Source: Nitrospinaceae bacterium (GTDB taxonomy: Bacteria; Nitrospinota; Nitrospinia; Nitrospinales; VA-1). Taken from it: DNA of 64,000 nucleotides. Made by a program: the position numbers and the translations under genes. The notes beneath the pieces were generated by a model. The model did no database searches, was not told where the DNA came from, and saw only the letters and a list, made by a program, of their open reading frames with translations. The stretch spans positions 49,957-113,956 of the forward strand of contig JAJDAZ010000040.1 in the NCBI GenBank assembly GCA_029261595.1, read 5' to 3'. Below, one piece after another: positions 31,309 through 40,872 of this stretch (the first letter of the stretch is position 1; each line of letters opens with the position of its first letter).

Positions 31309-32124
31309 GTGCCCAGAAAGGGAATCAAAGGCAAACGATTAATCACGCTACTTTCAGTGCTGATCCTGGTTTCCTTGATCCTGATGACCATAAACATCAA
31401 GCGCGACCAGAGCCCTCTTTTTTTTGAATCCCTGGTAGTCACCATAATTTCCCCCGTTCAGGCAGTTTTTACCCAGGTCGTTTCCTCCATTTCGGGGGTA
31501 TTTGATCATTATTTTTTTGTTATCAATTCTGCCCTGGAAAATAATGAACTGAGAAAACAAGTGAACCAGCTGGCTTATGAAAAAAATGAATTGATCGAAC
31601 GCTTGAAGCGCCAGGAGCGGGCCGCAAGGTTGATTCCCGATGAAACCCCCCAGTCCAAGAAATTGACGGTCGCCACAGTGGTTGGCAGGGATGCAACCCA
31701 ATGGTCCAAAGTCGTGTTTATTGATAAAGGATCGAACCAGGGTGTAGAGGAAAACCTGGCCGTCATGACCAACGCCGGCGTGATCGGTCACGTGATTCAA
31801 TCCACCGGAACGTCCTCCAAGGTTTTGTTGATCACCGACAGTCGAAGCGCGGTGGATTCCTTGTTCCAGGATTCGCGTGTGACCGGAGTGGTGGTGGGAA
31901 CGGGGGAGAGTACCGTCAAAATGAAATATGTGCCGAAGAATGCCAAGGTGGAGGTTGGCGATTCCATTCTGTCCTCTGGATTGGGAGGAACGTTTCCAAA
32001 GGGCATGAGGATTGGAGCGGTCAGCCGAATCATCAAAAAGAAACAAGGACTCTTCCAGGATATTACGGTGGACCCCAGCGCCGATTTTTCACGTCTTGAA
32101 GAAGTGTTGGTTCTCATGCCTTAA
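31309..32124 (+). CDS. mreC: Rod shape-determining protein MreC
   Basis: A 271-residue protein with one N-terminal membrane helix (ITLLSVLILVSLILMTINI), a coiled coil (~75-105) and a periplasmic beta-barrel domain containing VIDKGSNQGVEENLAVMT-like motifs and GSNQGV. It bridges MreB with PBP2/MreD in the elongasome. The start is GTG, three bases after the mreB stop. Confidence 0.95.
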   Translation: MPRKGIKGKRLITLLSVLILVSLILMTINIKRDQSPLFFESLVVTIISPVQAVFTQVVSSISGVFDHYFFVINSALENNELRKQVNQLAYEKNELIERLKRQERAARLIPDETPQSKKLTVATVVGRDATQWSKVVFIDKGSNQGVEENLAVMTNAGVIGHVIQSTGTSSKVLLITDSRSAVDSLFQDSRVTGVVVGTGESTVKMKYVPKNAKVEVGDSILSSGLGGTFPKGMRIGAVSRIIKKKQGLFQDITVDPSADFSRLEEVLVLMP

Positions 32125-32137
32125 ACCATTCTCGTAT

Positions 32138-32653
32138 ATGTTCTTCCTGATACAGTTCCTAATATTGGTGGTGCTATTCTCCGCTCAAACCACCTTCCTG
32201 GAAAAAATTTCCATTGTCGGCATCACCCCCGACCTGGCGTTGATTTTTGTGGTGTTTTGCGGGATTAATTTTAAGGGGAGCCGTGGAATAGGAATGGGTT
32301 TCACCGTGGGATTGGTCCAGGATTGCCTGTCCGGGGGGCTTCTCGGGGTCAATACCCTTTCCAAAAGTTTGATTTCCTTTTTCTTTTCGACCCTGAAAGA
32401 CAAATTAATAGTCGAGGGCATGTTTCCCATCTTCCTGTTCACCATTGCCGCTTCCCTGTTGGATGGAATCATTTTCTACCTGGTGCTGGTCACTTTGTTT
32501 AAAGGCGAGGTCCCGGGAAGTTTTCTGTTTTCATCTTTGCCCATCTATGCGATATACAATGGTTGTGTTGGCCCGGTTTTATTTTACTTTCTGGATTTAA
32601 ATAAAAAATGGGTGATCCGTAAATTTCCCAACCCTTATTTGCGGCAGTCATGA
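32138..32653 (+). CDS. mreD: Rod shape-determining protein MreD
   Basis: A 171-residue hydrophobic protein with about five membrane helices and the MreD signature region GMGFTVGLVQDCLSGGLLGV. The frame is open much farther upstream, but the ATG at 32138, after the mreC stop, gives the normal size and begins with a membrane helix. The stop overlaps the mrdA start in an ATGA arrangement. Confidence 0.93.
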   Translation: MFFLIQFLILVVLFSAQTTFLEKISIVGITPDLALIFVVFCGINFKGSRGIGMGFTVGLVQDCLSGGLLGVNTLSKSLISFFFSTLKDKLIVEGMFPIFLFTIAASLLDGIIFYLVLVTLFKGEVPGSFLFSSLPIYAIYNGCVGPVLFYFLDLNKKWVIRKFPNPYLRQS

Positions 32654-34608
32654 GCTTATTTCGATACAGCACCAGTGATTCGGAAACTGTCCGGAAAAAA
32701 ATAAAGATTTTTGTTATCCTGACAATTTTCTCGTTTTTGTGTCTTTGGATGCGTGTGTGGTACCTGCAGATATTGAAGGGCCAGCATTTTCAGGAACAAT
32801 CGGAAAACAACCGGGTTCGGTTGGTTTCCCTGCCTGCCTTCCGGGGCACCATCAAGGACCGCAACGACGAAACACTGGTCAGTATCCGCCCCGCCTTCAA
32901 CCTCTATGTCACCCCTGAAGACGCCAGAGACTTAAGCGAAACTCTGGATTGGTTACAAAAAATAATCGATTTTGACAAACAACAAGTGTTTCAGAAGATC
33001 AGGGAGACCCGGTCCTTCAAACCGGTGCTGATCAAAAGGGATATCCAGCGCGAAGCCGTGGCGATTGTGGAAGAAAGTAAAATGCGGCTTCCCGGCATCG
33101 AGATCAAGGTGGAGCCTCTCAGAAATTACGTCCATGGCAAACTGGCGTCGCACGTTCTGGGGTATCTGGGAGAAATTTCCAAAGACAAGCTGGCGAGTCT
33201 GGATGATCCCAGTTATGGACAGGGAGATTTTATCGGCAAAAACGGGCTGGAAGTCATTTATGAAACCCTCCTGCGCGGGAGAAAAGGTTACAAGGAAGTG
33301 GAAGTCGATGTTTCAGGCAGAGAATTAAAGACCTTACGCAAACTCCCGCCCAAAAGCGGCAATACCCTGACACTGACCCTGGACCTCAGAGTGCAAAAAG
33401 TTCTGGAAGAAGCGATGACCGGCACTCCGAAAGATCCCATTTCCGGGTCCGTCGTCATGATGAAAGTTCATACCGGGGAAATCATCGCGATTGCCAGCGC
33501 CCCCACATTTGACGCCAACCTGTTTGCCGCAGGAATTTCCAGAGAACACTGGAACAAACTCATGCAGGATAAACTGCGTCCCCTGCAACACCGGACCATC
33601 AGCGGCCAGTATCCCCCCGGCTCGACCTACAAAATCGTGACCGCCCTTGCCGGGCTGGAAGAAAACATAATCACCCCCGACACCACCATCTATTGTCCCG
33701 GCCATTACCGATTGGGGCGCGGCAGGTACCGCTGCTGGAAACGCGGCGGGCACGGCTCCATGAACCTGCACAAAGCCCTGGTGCAATCCTGCGACGTGTA
33801 TTTTTACACCATAGGGAACAAACTGGGCATCGACAAAATTCATGAATACGCCAAAGAGCTCGGCCTCGGCGATCACACCGGCATCCAACTCCTGGGGGAA
33901 AAGCGCGGGCTCATCCCCAGCACCCAATGGAAGATGGAAAACCGCAAGCAGGCCTGGCTGTTGGGCGAGACCATCTCCGCATCCATCGGCCAGGGCTACA
34001 ACCTGGTGACGCCCCTCCAGCAAGCCCGGTTCATGGCCACCGTCGCCAATGGAGGCGTCAACCTGAAACCGTTGCTGGTGAAAAAAATCGTCGATCCCGA
34101 TGGAAAGTTGATCAAGGAGTTTTATCCAGATGTGCAACACAAAACCCATATCAAACGGGAAAATCTGCAACTGGTCCGGGAGGCCCTGTTGGGAGTGGTC
34201 AACGAGCCCAGAGGAACCGGCAGGCGGGCTCGCCTCAAGGGTATGGACATCAAAGTATCCGGAAAAACCGGAACCGCGCAGGTGGTGAAATTGAAGGCGA
34301 CCAAAGACATCGAGGAAGAAGATAAAATCCCCTACCAGTTTCGCGACCACGCCTGGTTTGTCGCGTTCGCACCCTACGAGAAGCCCGAAGTCGCCGTCTC
34401 CGTTCTCGTGGAACATGGCGGTCACGGCGGAGCCGCCGCCGCGCCCGTGGCACAAAAAATATTACAAAAATATTTTGAACTCTATCCGCCCTTTGAATCG
34501 GTGGAAAAAGCCGAAGCGGAAACCACTTCCGGCAGTGGGGAGGTGAATGAAGTGAAGGTGAGTGAACCGAAGGTGAAGAAACCGGTGGAACTGCCGTCCG
34601 CTAACTGA
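32650..34608 (+). CDS. mrdA: Penicillin-binding protein 2 (peptidoglycan transpeptidase)
   Basis: A 652-residue class B PBP of the elongasome. An N-terminal membrane anchor (~20-38) and pedestal precede the transpeptidase domain with PGSTYK (catalytic serine and lysine), SCD in LVQSCDVYFY, and KTGTAQV. The C-terminal ~30 residues are charged and low-complexity. rodA, which often follows, is not present here. The overlap with mreD indicates coupled translation. Confidence 0.96.
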   Translation: MSLFRYSTSDSETVRKKIKIFVILTIFSFLCLWMRVWYLQILKGQHFQEQSENNRVRLVSLPAFRGTIKDRNDETLVSIRPAFNLYVTPEDARDLSETLDWLQKIIDFDKQQVFQKIRETRSFKPVLIKRDIQREAVAIVEESKMRLPGIEIKVEPLRNYVHGKLASHVLGYLGEISKDKLASLDDPSYGQGDFIGKNGLEVIYETLLRGRKGYKEVEVDVSGRELKTLRKLPPKSGNTLTLTLDLRVQKVLEEAMTGTPKDPISGSVVMMKVHTGEIIAIASAPTFDANLFAAGISREHWNKLMQDKLRPLQHRTISGQYPPGSTYKIVTALAGLEENIITPDTTIYCPGHYRLGRGRYRCWKRGGHGSMNLHKALVQSCDVYFYTIGNKLGIDKIHEYAKELGLGDHTGIQLLGEKRGLIPSTQWKMENRKQAWLLGETISASIGQGYNLVTPLQQARFMATVANGGVNLKPLLVKKIVDPDGKLIKEFYPDVQHKTHIKRENLQLVREALLGVVNEPRGTGRRARLKGMDIKVSGKTGTAQVVKLKATKDIEEEDKIPYQFRDHAWFVAFAPYEKPEVAVSVLVEHGGHGGAAAAPVAQKILQKYFELYPPFESVEKAEAETTSGSGEVNEVKVSEPKVKKPVELPSAN

Positions 34609-34673
34609 CGACGATGTCCACACTCGCTTCCTTGTAAAAAGATGACTCCCGAAAAACAATTCAGGTTAAATTT

Positions 34674-35303
34674 ATGAAACTGCCCGGGTCCAAAGGAGAA
34701 CATCGCCTACAAAAAGAACTCGACACCACCAAAAAGGCGCTGGCATTCTACAACAAGCAAATGCTGGATCACCTCAATTCGACCATGCGCGAATTCCTTG
34801 CCGACCAGGAAATCGTTTTTATCGCCACATCCGATGCAAAGGGCGAATGCGACTGTTCGTTCCGCACCGGGCCGCCCGGTTGGGTCCGCGTCATCAATGA
34901 AAAAACCCTGGCCTATCCCGAATACCGGGGCAATGGCGTCTTTGCCAGTATGGGCAATATCATGGAGAACCCGCATATCGGCATGATCTTCGTCGATTTT
35001 TATGACAGCACCGTGGGTCTGCATGTCAATGGCAAGGCCAGGGTTTTCAAGGATCAAAAAATGCTAAAAAGCGGGCTGTTCCCGGACGATTTCCAAAAAG
35101 GCGTCCCGAAAAGAGGCGGCCTGAAAGCCGAAGCCTGGGTGATCGTCGAAATCGAAGAAGCCTATATTCATTGTTCCAAACACATACCCCTGCTCAAAAA
35201 AATGAACAAGGAAATCCATTGGGGATCAGAAAAAGTAGCTCATAAAGGCGGCGATAAATTCAAAGCCAAAAACTCCCCCCGGCCCTGGGGCAAGGCTAAG
35301 TAG
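34674..35303 (+). CDS. Pyridoxamine 5'-phosphate oxidase-like FMN-binding protein
   Basis: A 209-residue split-barrel flavin-binding family protein. FIATSDAKGECDCSFRTGPPG and VNGKARVF fit the PNPOx-like fold; YIHCSKHIPL resembles the C-terminal motif of the COG3576 group. These often bind FMN or F420, and the actual reaction is unknown. It does not look like true PdxH. It stands alone between mrdA and an AT-rich island on the other strand. Confidence 0.82.
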   Translation: MKLPGSKGEHRLQKELDTTKKALAFYNKQMLDHLNSTMREFLADQEIVFIATSDAKGECDCSFRTGPPGWVRVINEKTLAYPEYRGNGVFASMGNIMENPHIGMIFVDFYDSTVGLHVNGKARVFKDQKMLKSGLFPDDFQKGVPKRGGLKAEAWVIVEIEEAYIHCSKHIPLLKKMNKEIHWGSEKVAHKGGDKFKAKNSPRPWGKAK

Positions 35304-35444
35304 ATAGGACTGACTTATTGCCGTGAATTGATAAGAGGGTGTTACTAAGCAGAAATCGTCCCCTATCATGCCGACAAGGGAAGTGAAGGGGATGGGTTGC
35401 CGCAAATTTTCAATGTTGGAAATCAACCAAAAGTTAATTTCTTT

Positions 35445-36536
35445 TCAGAGCAACCTTAACTTAAGAAACTCCTCACCGTTCTCTTTTTTTTCTTCAAACT
35501 GTTCCGGTAAACTAACTAACCCGAATACTAAACTTTCAATTTCATCAACAGGAATTTTTAATTGAAAAGCTATATCTTTTTTGGTAATCCGATCATTCCA
35601 TAAGTCTGTAAAAACTTTTTTCCATACGGTAGAAACTTCTCGGTCTATTTCATTTGGCTCTTTAGTCCGATATCCATAACTACTTAGTTGAATACATAAG
35701 GTACGATAATTTCTTTTAGAAATGATTCCAAGTTTTCTTAACCTATATGTAAGGGCCATAACTGATACCCTCCATCTTTTTTTTGCATAAATCAATTGAT
35801 CAATCGAAGTAATACAGGGAATTTTTGCAAGAATATCTGCTTCAGGCATGAGGAATGATGAAGCAAAATCATTTGCTTCAATTTCAACCTGCCTTCCTTG
35901 TTTAGGCCCCCCGTGTTTATGTAAAACTAAATGCCCTAACTCATGCGCGGCATCAAAACGACTATGTTCAGCTGTTTTAAAAGTATTTAAAAAAATAAAT
36001 GGAACATTTTTTCTCCAACAAGAGAAGGCATCTACATTTTTTGTGTTTTCTGATAAAGAGTATACCCGTAGTCCTTTGGATTCTAAAAGCTGAACCATAT
36101 TTCCAATTGGCTGTTCACCCAAGTACCAATGTTGTCGTAAAATTCTGGCAGCTACAGCCGGTTCGCTTTCTTGCCCTAAATCCAATAGGTCAGGCTCCGG
36201 TAACTCAAAACGTTCAGACACCCAATCCGAAAGTAAATATGCTAGTGATCCAGCTGCTAAAGCCGCATCTCTCTCTTTAGCGGTCATTGCAACCATACTT
36301 CTAAAACTGGCTGAGCCCTTATCTAACTCATCCAAATCATTTCCAAAAAAGAAGTCCTTAGGATATTTGAGGGCAGTAGCAATTTTTTCGATTGTTTCCT
36401 TTTTGGGAATATTGTCTCCTCTTTCGATTCTAGTTATTTGAACCGGAGTTACTCCCACTAACTCTGCAAGTGCTTTACTTGTTAGCCTACATCTCTTCCT
36501 TATCAGGCTGAATTTTTTATGGCTAAACATCGACAT
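35445..36536 (-). CDS. XRE-type helix-turn-helix protein with ImmA/IrrE metalloprotease domain
   Basis: A 363-residue protein from the ATG at 36536. A helix-turn-helix at ~11-40 (ALAELVGVTPVQITRIERG) is followed by a linker and a zinc-peptidase domain with the HELGH motif at ~198-202 and a downstream EANDFASSFLMP helix carrying the third ligand. ImmA/IrrE proteins cleave repressors in phage/ICE immunity or stress responses; HTH-fused forms are often regulators in toxin-antitoxin-like or defence loci. The frame continues upstream inside the preceding gene, but starting eight bases after its stop is more plausible. Base composition is clearly AT-richer than the flanks. Confidence 0.85.
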   Translation of the reverse strand: MSMFSHKKFSLIRKRCRLTSKALAELVGVTPVQITRIERGDNIPKKETIEKIATALKYPKDFFFGNDLDELDKGSASFRSMVAMTAKERDAALAAGSLAYLLSDWVSERFELPEPDLLDLGQESEPAVAARILRQHWYLGEQPIGNMVQLLESKGLRVYSLSENTKNVDAFSCWRKNVPFIFLNTFKTAEHSRFDAAHELGHLVLHKHGGPKQGRQVEIEANDFASSFLMPEADILAKIPCITSIDQLIYAKKRWRVSVMALTYRLRKLGIISKRNYRTLCIQLSSYGYRTKEPNEIDREVSTVWKKVFTDLWNDRITKKDIAFQLKIPVDEIESLVFGLVSLPEQFEEKKENGEEFLKLRLL

Positions 36537-36543
36537 CCTAATC

Positions 36544-37188
36544 CTATTTTCGTGCAATATTAACTTCAAATTCCTTAAAATCACCATCATCACCATCATC
36601 CAAATTTGACAATGAAAATTCAGGAAGATCTCCATCTCCATCTTGGAGGATAGAAATTCTTTTCAAAAATCCAGAAAACTGACCACATTCCACAGATTTT
36701 GGAAGGGACAACTCTGCTGAAACAACACCTTGGTTTACAGATACACATAAATACCACGCTGAAATTTTATTTGCAGGCATTGCAAGACTTAATTCTTTCT
36801 CAGAAAACATAATCATTTGATTTCCAGCAACAGTCCGCTCAGATCCAGGGCCCTTATTAGACCTGGCTCTTGGTTCCCAATTCTTTTCGGATGCACGATC
36901 AACATTCTGAAAAATTATTTTAATTGTTTTTTTTGAATTTACTATAGACTCTACAGAATCTTTTCTATCGATTTGCCACTCTTGGGGACGAAGGATTTCC
37001 CTAAGAGACCTTATCCCCGCAAAATATGCTAACGACCCTGGGGCATTTGCTGCATCATTATCGGTACAACTATTTCGAGCCAATACAGCATCGTGGACTA
37101 CCTTAATCAAATCTGAACGAACTAAACCCATTTTTTTCAATATCTTATTAACTTCATTACTGTCTTCTAATATCCTTGCCGGTTCCAT
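36544..37188 (-). CDS. Hypothetical protein paired with the ImmA/IrrE regulator
   Basis: Not recognised. The 214-residue protein has no signal peptide or membrane helix. It shows an N-terminal helical half with conserved-looking RSLREILRPQEW, a middle beta-rich half, and an acidic C-terminus (DGDDGDFKEFEV). It is immediately upstream of the HTH-ImmA/IrrE gene, with seven bases between, so the two form one unit. Codon use is AT-rich like its partner. A toxin, target or repressor role is possible, but only the pairing suggests it. Upstream are 120 AT-rich bases. Confidence 0.6.
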   Translation of the reverse strand: MEPARILEDSNEVNKILKKMGLVRSDLIKVVHDAVLARNSCTDNDAANAPGSLAYFAGIRSLREILRPQEWQIDRKDSVESIVNSKKTIKIIFQNVDRASEKNWEPRARSNKGPGSERTVAGNQMIMFSEKELSLAMPANKISAWYLCVSVNQGVVSAELSLPKSVECGQFSGFLKRISILQDGDGDLPEFSLSNLDDGDDGDFKEFEVNIARK

Positions 37189-37308
37189 AAGGCACCTCGA
37201 ACGTTAATATTTTAGTAAATTTTTACACAAAAAATTAACGTGGTCAAGCTATTCTAGTAAAAAAATTTCGATTATCCGAAAAAAATGGTGAGATGTCGGC
37301 TTTTAACC

Positions 37309-39303
37309 TCAAGCCGAAATCATCAGATCCTTTTCCCGCAGGCGCTTGATCCGGTCGCGCAGTTCGGCGGCTTTTTCAAACTCCAGATTCTTGGCGGCGA
37401 CATACATTTGTTTTTCCAGCTTGGCGATGAGTTTCAGCGGATTCTTCGCCGCGTTGTATTCTTCCTCTTCTTCCGCCACCATCAAGGACGCGATTTCAAA
37501 CTTTTCATGGTTGGACATGGCTTCCCCGATGGCCTTCTGGATGGATACCGGGCTGATGTTGTGTTTCTCGTTGTATTCCTTTTGAATGGTCCGCCGTCGG
37601 TCCATCTCTTTGATCGCCGCCTGCATGGAGCGGGTCACGTTGTCGGCGTACATGATGACTTTCCCTTCGAGGTTCCGCGCCGCCCGTCCCGACGTTTGGA
37701 TCAACGAGGTGGTCGAGCGCAAAAACCCTTCCTTGTCCGCGTCGAGAATAGCGACCAGAGAAACTTCCGGGATGTCCAGCCCTTCGCGTAGCAGGTTGAT
37801 GCCGATCAACGCGTCGAATTCCCCCAGCCTCAATTCGCGGATGATCTGCGTCCGTTCCAGAGTCACGATGTCGGAATGCAGGTATTTGACCCTGAGGCCC
37901 ATTTCGGCATAATGTTCCGCCAGGTCTTCGGAAAACCGTTTGGTGAGCGTGGTGATCAACGTGCGCTCGTTCCGTTCCGCCCGTATTTTGACTTCATGAT
38001 AGAGGTCGTCTACCTGTCCCTCGACCGGTTTTATTTCCACTTCGGGATCGACCAGGCCCGTGGGCCGGACAATCAACTCCACCACTTTATTCTCGGATTG
38101 CTCGATCTCATAAGGCCCCGGCGTGGCGGAGACATAGGTGATGTTGTTGACATGGTCATCGAACTCCGGGAATTGCAGGGGCCGGTTGTCAAACGCCGAT
38201 GGCAGACGGAACCCGTAGCGGATGAGGGTTTCCTTGCGTGCGCGGTCGCCCTTATACATCCCGTTCAGTTGCGGCAGGGTCACGTGGCTTTCGTCGATGA
38301 CGAACAGCGAGTCGTCCGGGAAATAATCGAGCAGGGTGGGGGGCGGTTCCCCGGCGGGGCGGTCCATCAGGTGACGCGAGTAATTCTCGATGCCCTGGCA
38401 ATAGCCCACTTCCTTTATCATTTCCAGATCGAACATCGTCCTCTGCTCGATGCGTTGCGCTTCGATCAACAGGTTCTGGCTTTCGAACCAGGCGATGCGT
38501 TCCAGCAGTTCTTCGCGGATGGCGGCCATGGCTTTATTCAAAAGTTCCTTGGGCGTCGCGTAATGGCTGGCGGGATAAATGGCGATCCGGTCCAGCTCGC
38601 GGATGGCCTTGCCGGTCAGGGGATCGAACGCCAGGATGCGGTCGATCTGGTCGCCGAAAAACTCGATGCGCACCGCTTCGTTGCGTTCGTACACCGGCAG
38701 AACTTCCACCACGTCGCCTCGCACCCTGAATGTCCCGCGCTGAAAATCCACGTCGTTGCGTTTGTACTGGATGTCCACCAGCTTTTTCAACACCTGTTCC
38801 CGGTCGATGGTCATCCCCGTTTCCACGAACACCAGCATGCCGTGATAGGCTTCCGGCGAACCCAGCCCGTAAATGCAGGACACGCTGGCGACGATCACCA
38901 CGTCCCGGCGCTCGAACAGGGAATGCGTCGCGGCGTGGCGCATTTTGTCGATTTCGTCATTGATGGACGCGTCTTTCTCGATATAGGTGTCGGTATTGGC
39001 GAGATACGCTTCCGGCTGGTAATAGTCGTAATAGCTGACGAAGTAACCCACCGCGTTATCGGGGAAAAAGGCTTTGAACTCGCTGTACAGCTGGGCCGCC
39101 AGGGTTTTGTTGTGCGCCAGGACCAGCGTTGGTTTCTGTAACTTCTGGATCACGTTGGCGATGGTGTAGGTCTTCCCGGAGCCAGTGACGCCCAGCAGGG
39201 TCTGGCGATTGTTCTCATTCTGGCAGTTGTTGATGAGTTGTTCGATCGCCTTCGGCTGGTCGCCAGCGGGTTGAAATTCAGCCTGGAGTTTGAATGGGGT
39301 CAT
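37309..39303 (-). CDS. uvrB: Excinuclease ABC subunit B
   Basis: A 664-residue helicase-like damage verification subunit of nucleotide excision repair. [14 protein letters not shown] is Walker A (~39-52), [11 protein letters not shown] is the damage-probing beta-hairpin, DESH the DEAD-like motif, QTSGRAARN motif VI, and a UVR domain closes the protein ([12 protein letters not shown]). Length is normal. No clear LexA operator was seen upstream. A shadow frame of 421 codons runs antisense and is not a gene. Confidence 0.98.
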   Translation of the reverse strand: MTPFKLQAEFQPAGDQPKAIEQLINNCQNENNRQTLLGVTGSGKTYTIANVIQKLQKPTLVLAHNKTLAAQLYSEFKAFFPDNAVGYFVSYYDYYQPEAYLANTDTYIEKDASINDEIDKMRHAATHSLFERRDVVIVASVSCIYGLGSPEAYHGMLVFVETGMTIDREQVLKKLVDIQYKRNDVDFQRGTFRVRGDVVEVLPVYERNEAVRIEFFGDQIDRILAFDPLTGKAIRELDRIAIYPASHYATPKELLNKAMAAIREELLERIAWFESQNLLIEAQRIEQRTMFDLEMIKEVGYCQGIENYSRHLMDRPAGEPPPTLLDYFPDDSLFVIDESHVTLPQLNGMYKGDRARKETLIRYGFRLPSAFDNRPLQFPEFDDHVNNITYVSATPGPYEIEQSENKVVELIVRPTGLVDPEVEIKPVEGQVDDLYHEVKIRAERNERTLITTLTKRFSEDLAEHYAEMGLRVKYLHSDIVTLERTQIIRELRLGEFDALIGINLLREGLDIPEVSLVAILDADKEGFLRSTTSLIQTSGRAARNLEGKVIMYADNVTRSMQAAIKEMDRRRTIQKEYNEKHNISPVSIQKAIGEAMSNHEKFEIASLMVAEEEEEYNAAKNPLKLIAKLEKQMYVAAKNLEFEKAAELRDRIKRLREKDLMISA

Positions 39304-39380
39304 GGCAAATAAGGGTCAAAAAAAAGTCAATAAATAGTGATTTTAAAATAGCACAGTTTTTATGTTAAATTAAAGGGCTT

Positions 39381-39410
39381 GGCCAGCGTGACGCTGGACC
39401 CAATATTAGC
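39381..39410. repeat. Palindromic repeat module (CCAGCG/CGCTGG)
   Basis: CCAGCGTGACGCTGG (39383-39397) is a near-perfect inverted repeat followed by ACCCAATATTAGC. An inverted copy lies at 48632-48662 (TTAATATTTGGTCCAGCG...CGCTGG). The two occurrences share both the hairpin and the TAATATT flank, so they belong to one dispersed family. Confidence 0.65.
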
Positions 39411-39501
39411 TTTCGATGAGTTTTGGAGGAAAAGAGTTCTCAATAAAATCCCCCTAACCCCCTTTAAAAATGAGGGATCGGTTTCTCCCCCGTCACTGAA
39501 G

Positions 39502-39579
39502 TACCCCTGCGGGGCATGAAGGTAAAGGTTGAATATCACATACCCCTGGGGGGCATGAGAGCTAATGTAAAATATCACA
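39502..39579. repeat. Two tandem 39-base repeat units
   Basis: Units 39502-39540 and 39541-39579 each begin TACCCCTGNGGGGCATGA and end AAATATCACA or GAATATCACA. A third copy, 40 bases long, is at 48564-48603. Each unit starts with a CCCC/GGGG mini-hairpin. They are noncoding and located between genes. Confidence 0.75.
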
Positions 39580-39675
39580 AGGGCCGGGGGGATTTACACA
39601 TCCAGCATCAACGAGGATCACTGTCCTTATGCAAAGATCTACTCCGCTTAGTGGGGTAATAATGAAAGGCATTTT

Positions 39676-40866
39676 GTGGAAGCAAACGAAGAAATAATCA
39701 AAACCATTCCCATCGGTGAATCGACATTGACGTTGATTGGCACGGCGCATGTGTCCAAACAGAGCGTTGAGCTGGTGGAAGAACATATTGAGAGCGGAAA
39801 ATACGATTGCGTCGCGGTCGAGTTATGCCAGCCGCGGTTTGAAAACCTGACCAAGCGATCGTGGTGGAAGAACATGGACATCTACCAGGTTTTTCGGCAG
39901 AAAAAGGCCACCCTGTTGCTGGTCAACCTGGCGCTTTCCGCTTATCAGAAGCGATTGGCGGAGAAAGTCGGGATCGAAGCCGGGCAGGAAATGATCCGGG
40001 CCATCGAATTGTCCAAAGAAAAGGAACTCCGGCTGGAAGTGATCGACCGCAATATCACCACAACGCTACAACGAGTGGTCACCCGCGTTTCCTTCTGGCA
40101 AAAGCTGAAGATTTTCTCCGGCCTGGTGGCGGGAATATTTGTCGGCGAGGAAGTGAGCGAAAAGCAGATCGAAGAGCTTAAAAGGGGAGACATGCTACAG
40201 ACCGTGGTCGAGGAATTCGGCGAGTCCCTGCCGGAGTTCAAGGAAGTGCTGATCGACGAGCGGGATCAATATATGGTTGGGAGGTTGATTCAACTGGCAA
40301 AGTCGGCTGACGCGCCGAAAAACATCGTCGCCTTTGTGGGCGCAGGTCACCTCATCGGCATGGTGCCGGGGTTTGATAATCCGCCGGATGAAAACCGATT
40401 GAGCGAGCTGGACAAAACCCCACCGCCCAGCCGGACAGGGTATTACGTGGGCTGGGGCATTTGTATATTCATCCTCAGCATGTTTGCCGTGGGTTATAGC
40501 AAGTCGCCGGAACTGGGGTTGCAACTGGTGATCACCTGGGTGGTGATCAACGGCGGATTCAGCGCCCTGGGCGCGGCCATTGGCCTTGCGCATCCCTTGT
40601 CCATTTTGACGGCTTTTCTGGCCGCTCCCTTGACCTCGCTGAATCCCACGATAGGCGCAGGAATGGTGGTCGGTCTGGTGGAATCGTATCTGCGCAAGCC
40701 CAAAGTGAGCGATTTTGAATCCTTGCGCGAAGACATCGGATTGATGAAAAAGTGGTGGAAAAACCGCGTGGTGCGGGTTCTGATGATTTTCTTCTTCGCC
40801 AATCTGGGCTCTGCAGTCGGGACGTATGTCGCCGGAGCGTCGATCGTGACCCAGATTTTCAAGTGA
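39676..40866 (+). CDS. TraB/PrgY family membrane protein
   Basis: A 396-residue protein. The N-terminal TIKI/TraB domain carries LTLIGTAHVSKQSVEL and an internal GxxH-like FVGAGHLIGMVPG, both family hallmarks. The C-terminal ~150 residues hold about four hydrophobic helices. The enterococcal relatives reduce pheromone signalling, and the fold is related to proteases; function in bacteria of this type is unknown. The start is GTG. The next gene begins six bases later, so they are probably cotranscribed. Confidence 0.87.
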   Translation: MEANEEIIKTIPIGESTLTLIGTAHVSKQSVELVEEHIESGKYDCVAVELCQPRFENLTKRSWWKNMDIYQVFRQKKATLLLVNLALSAYQKRLAEKVGIEAGQEMIRAIELSKEKELRLEVIDRNITTTLQRVVTRVSFWQKLKIFSGLVAGIFVGEEVSEKQIEELKRGDMLQTVVEEFGESLPEFKEVLIDERDQYMVGRLIQLAKSADAPKNIVAFVGAGHLIGMVPGFDNPPDENRLSELDKTPPPSRTGYYVGWGICIFILSMFAVGYSKSPELGLQLVITWVVINGGFSALGAAIGLAHPLSILTAFLAAPLTSLNPTIGAGMVVGLVESYLRKPKVSDFESLREDIGLMKKWWKNRVVRVLMIFFFANLGSAVGTYVAGASIVTQIFK

Positions 40867-40872
40867 CCGGAC

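Larger units (their letters stand above)
39304..39675. other. 372-base intergenic region made largely of repeat modules
   Basis: No gene is supported here. It holds the uvrB upstream region (39304-39360), a palindromic module at 39381-39410, a run of CCCCCTAACCCCCTTT-type sequence near 39450, and two 39-base tandem units at 39502-39579. The short open frame on the minus strand is produced by these repeats (HAPQGY occurs once per unit) and is not counted as a gene. Confidence 0.7.

Noticed and set aside
37876..39141. 421-codon open frame antisense to uvrB
   Set aside because: It lies wholly within uvrB on the other strand, has shadow-like composition and no ribosome site.
39360..39578. 72-codon minus-strand frame with repeated HAPQGY
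   Set aside because: The repetition comes from the noncoding 39-base repeat units; no ribosome site.
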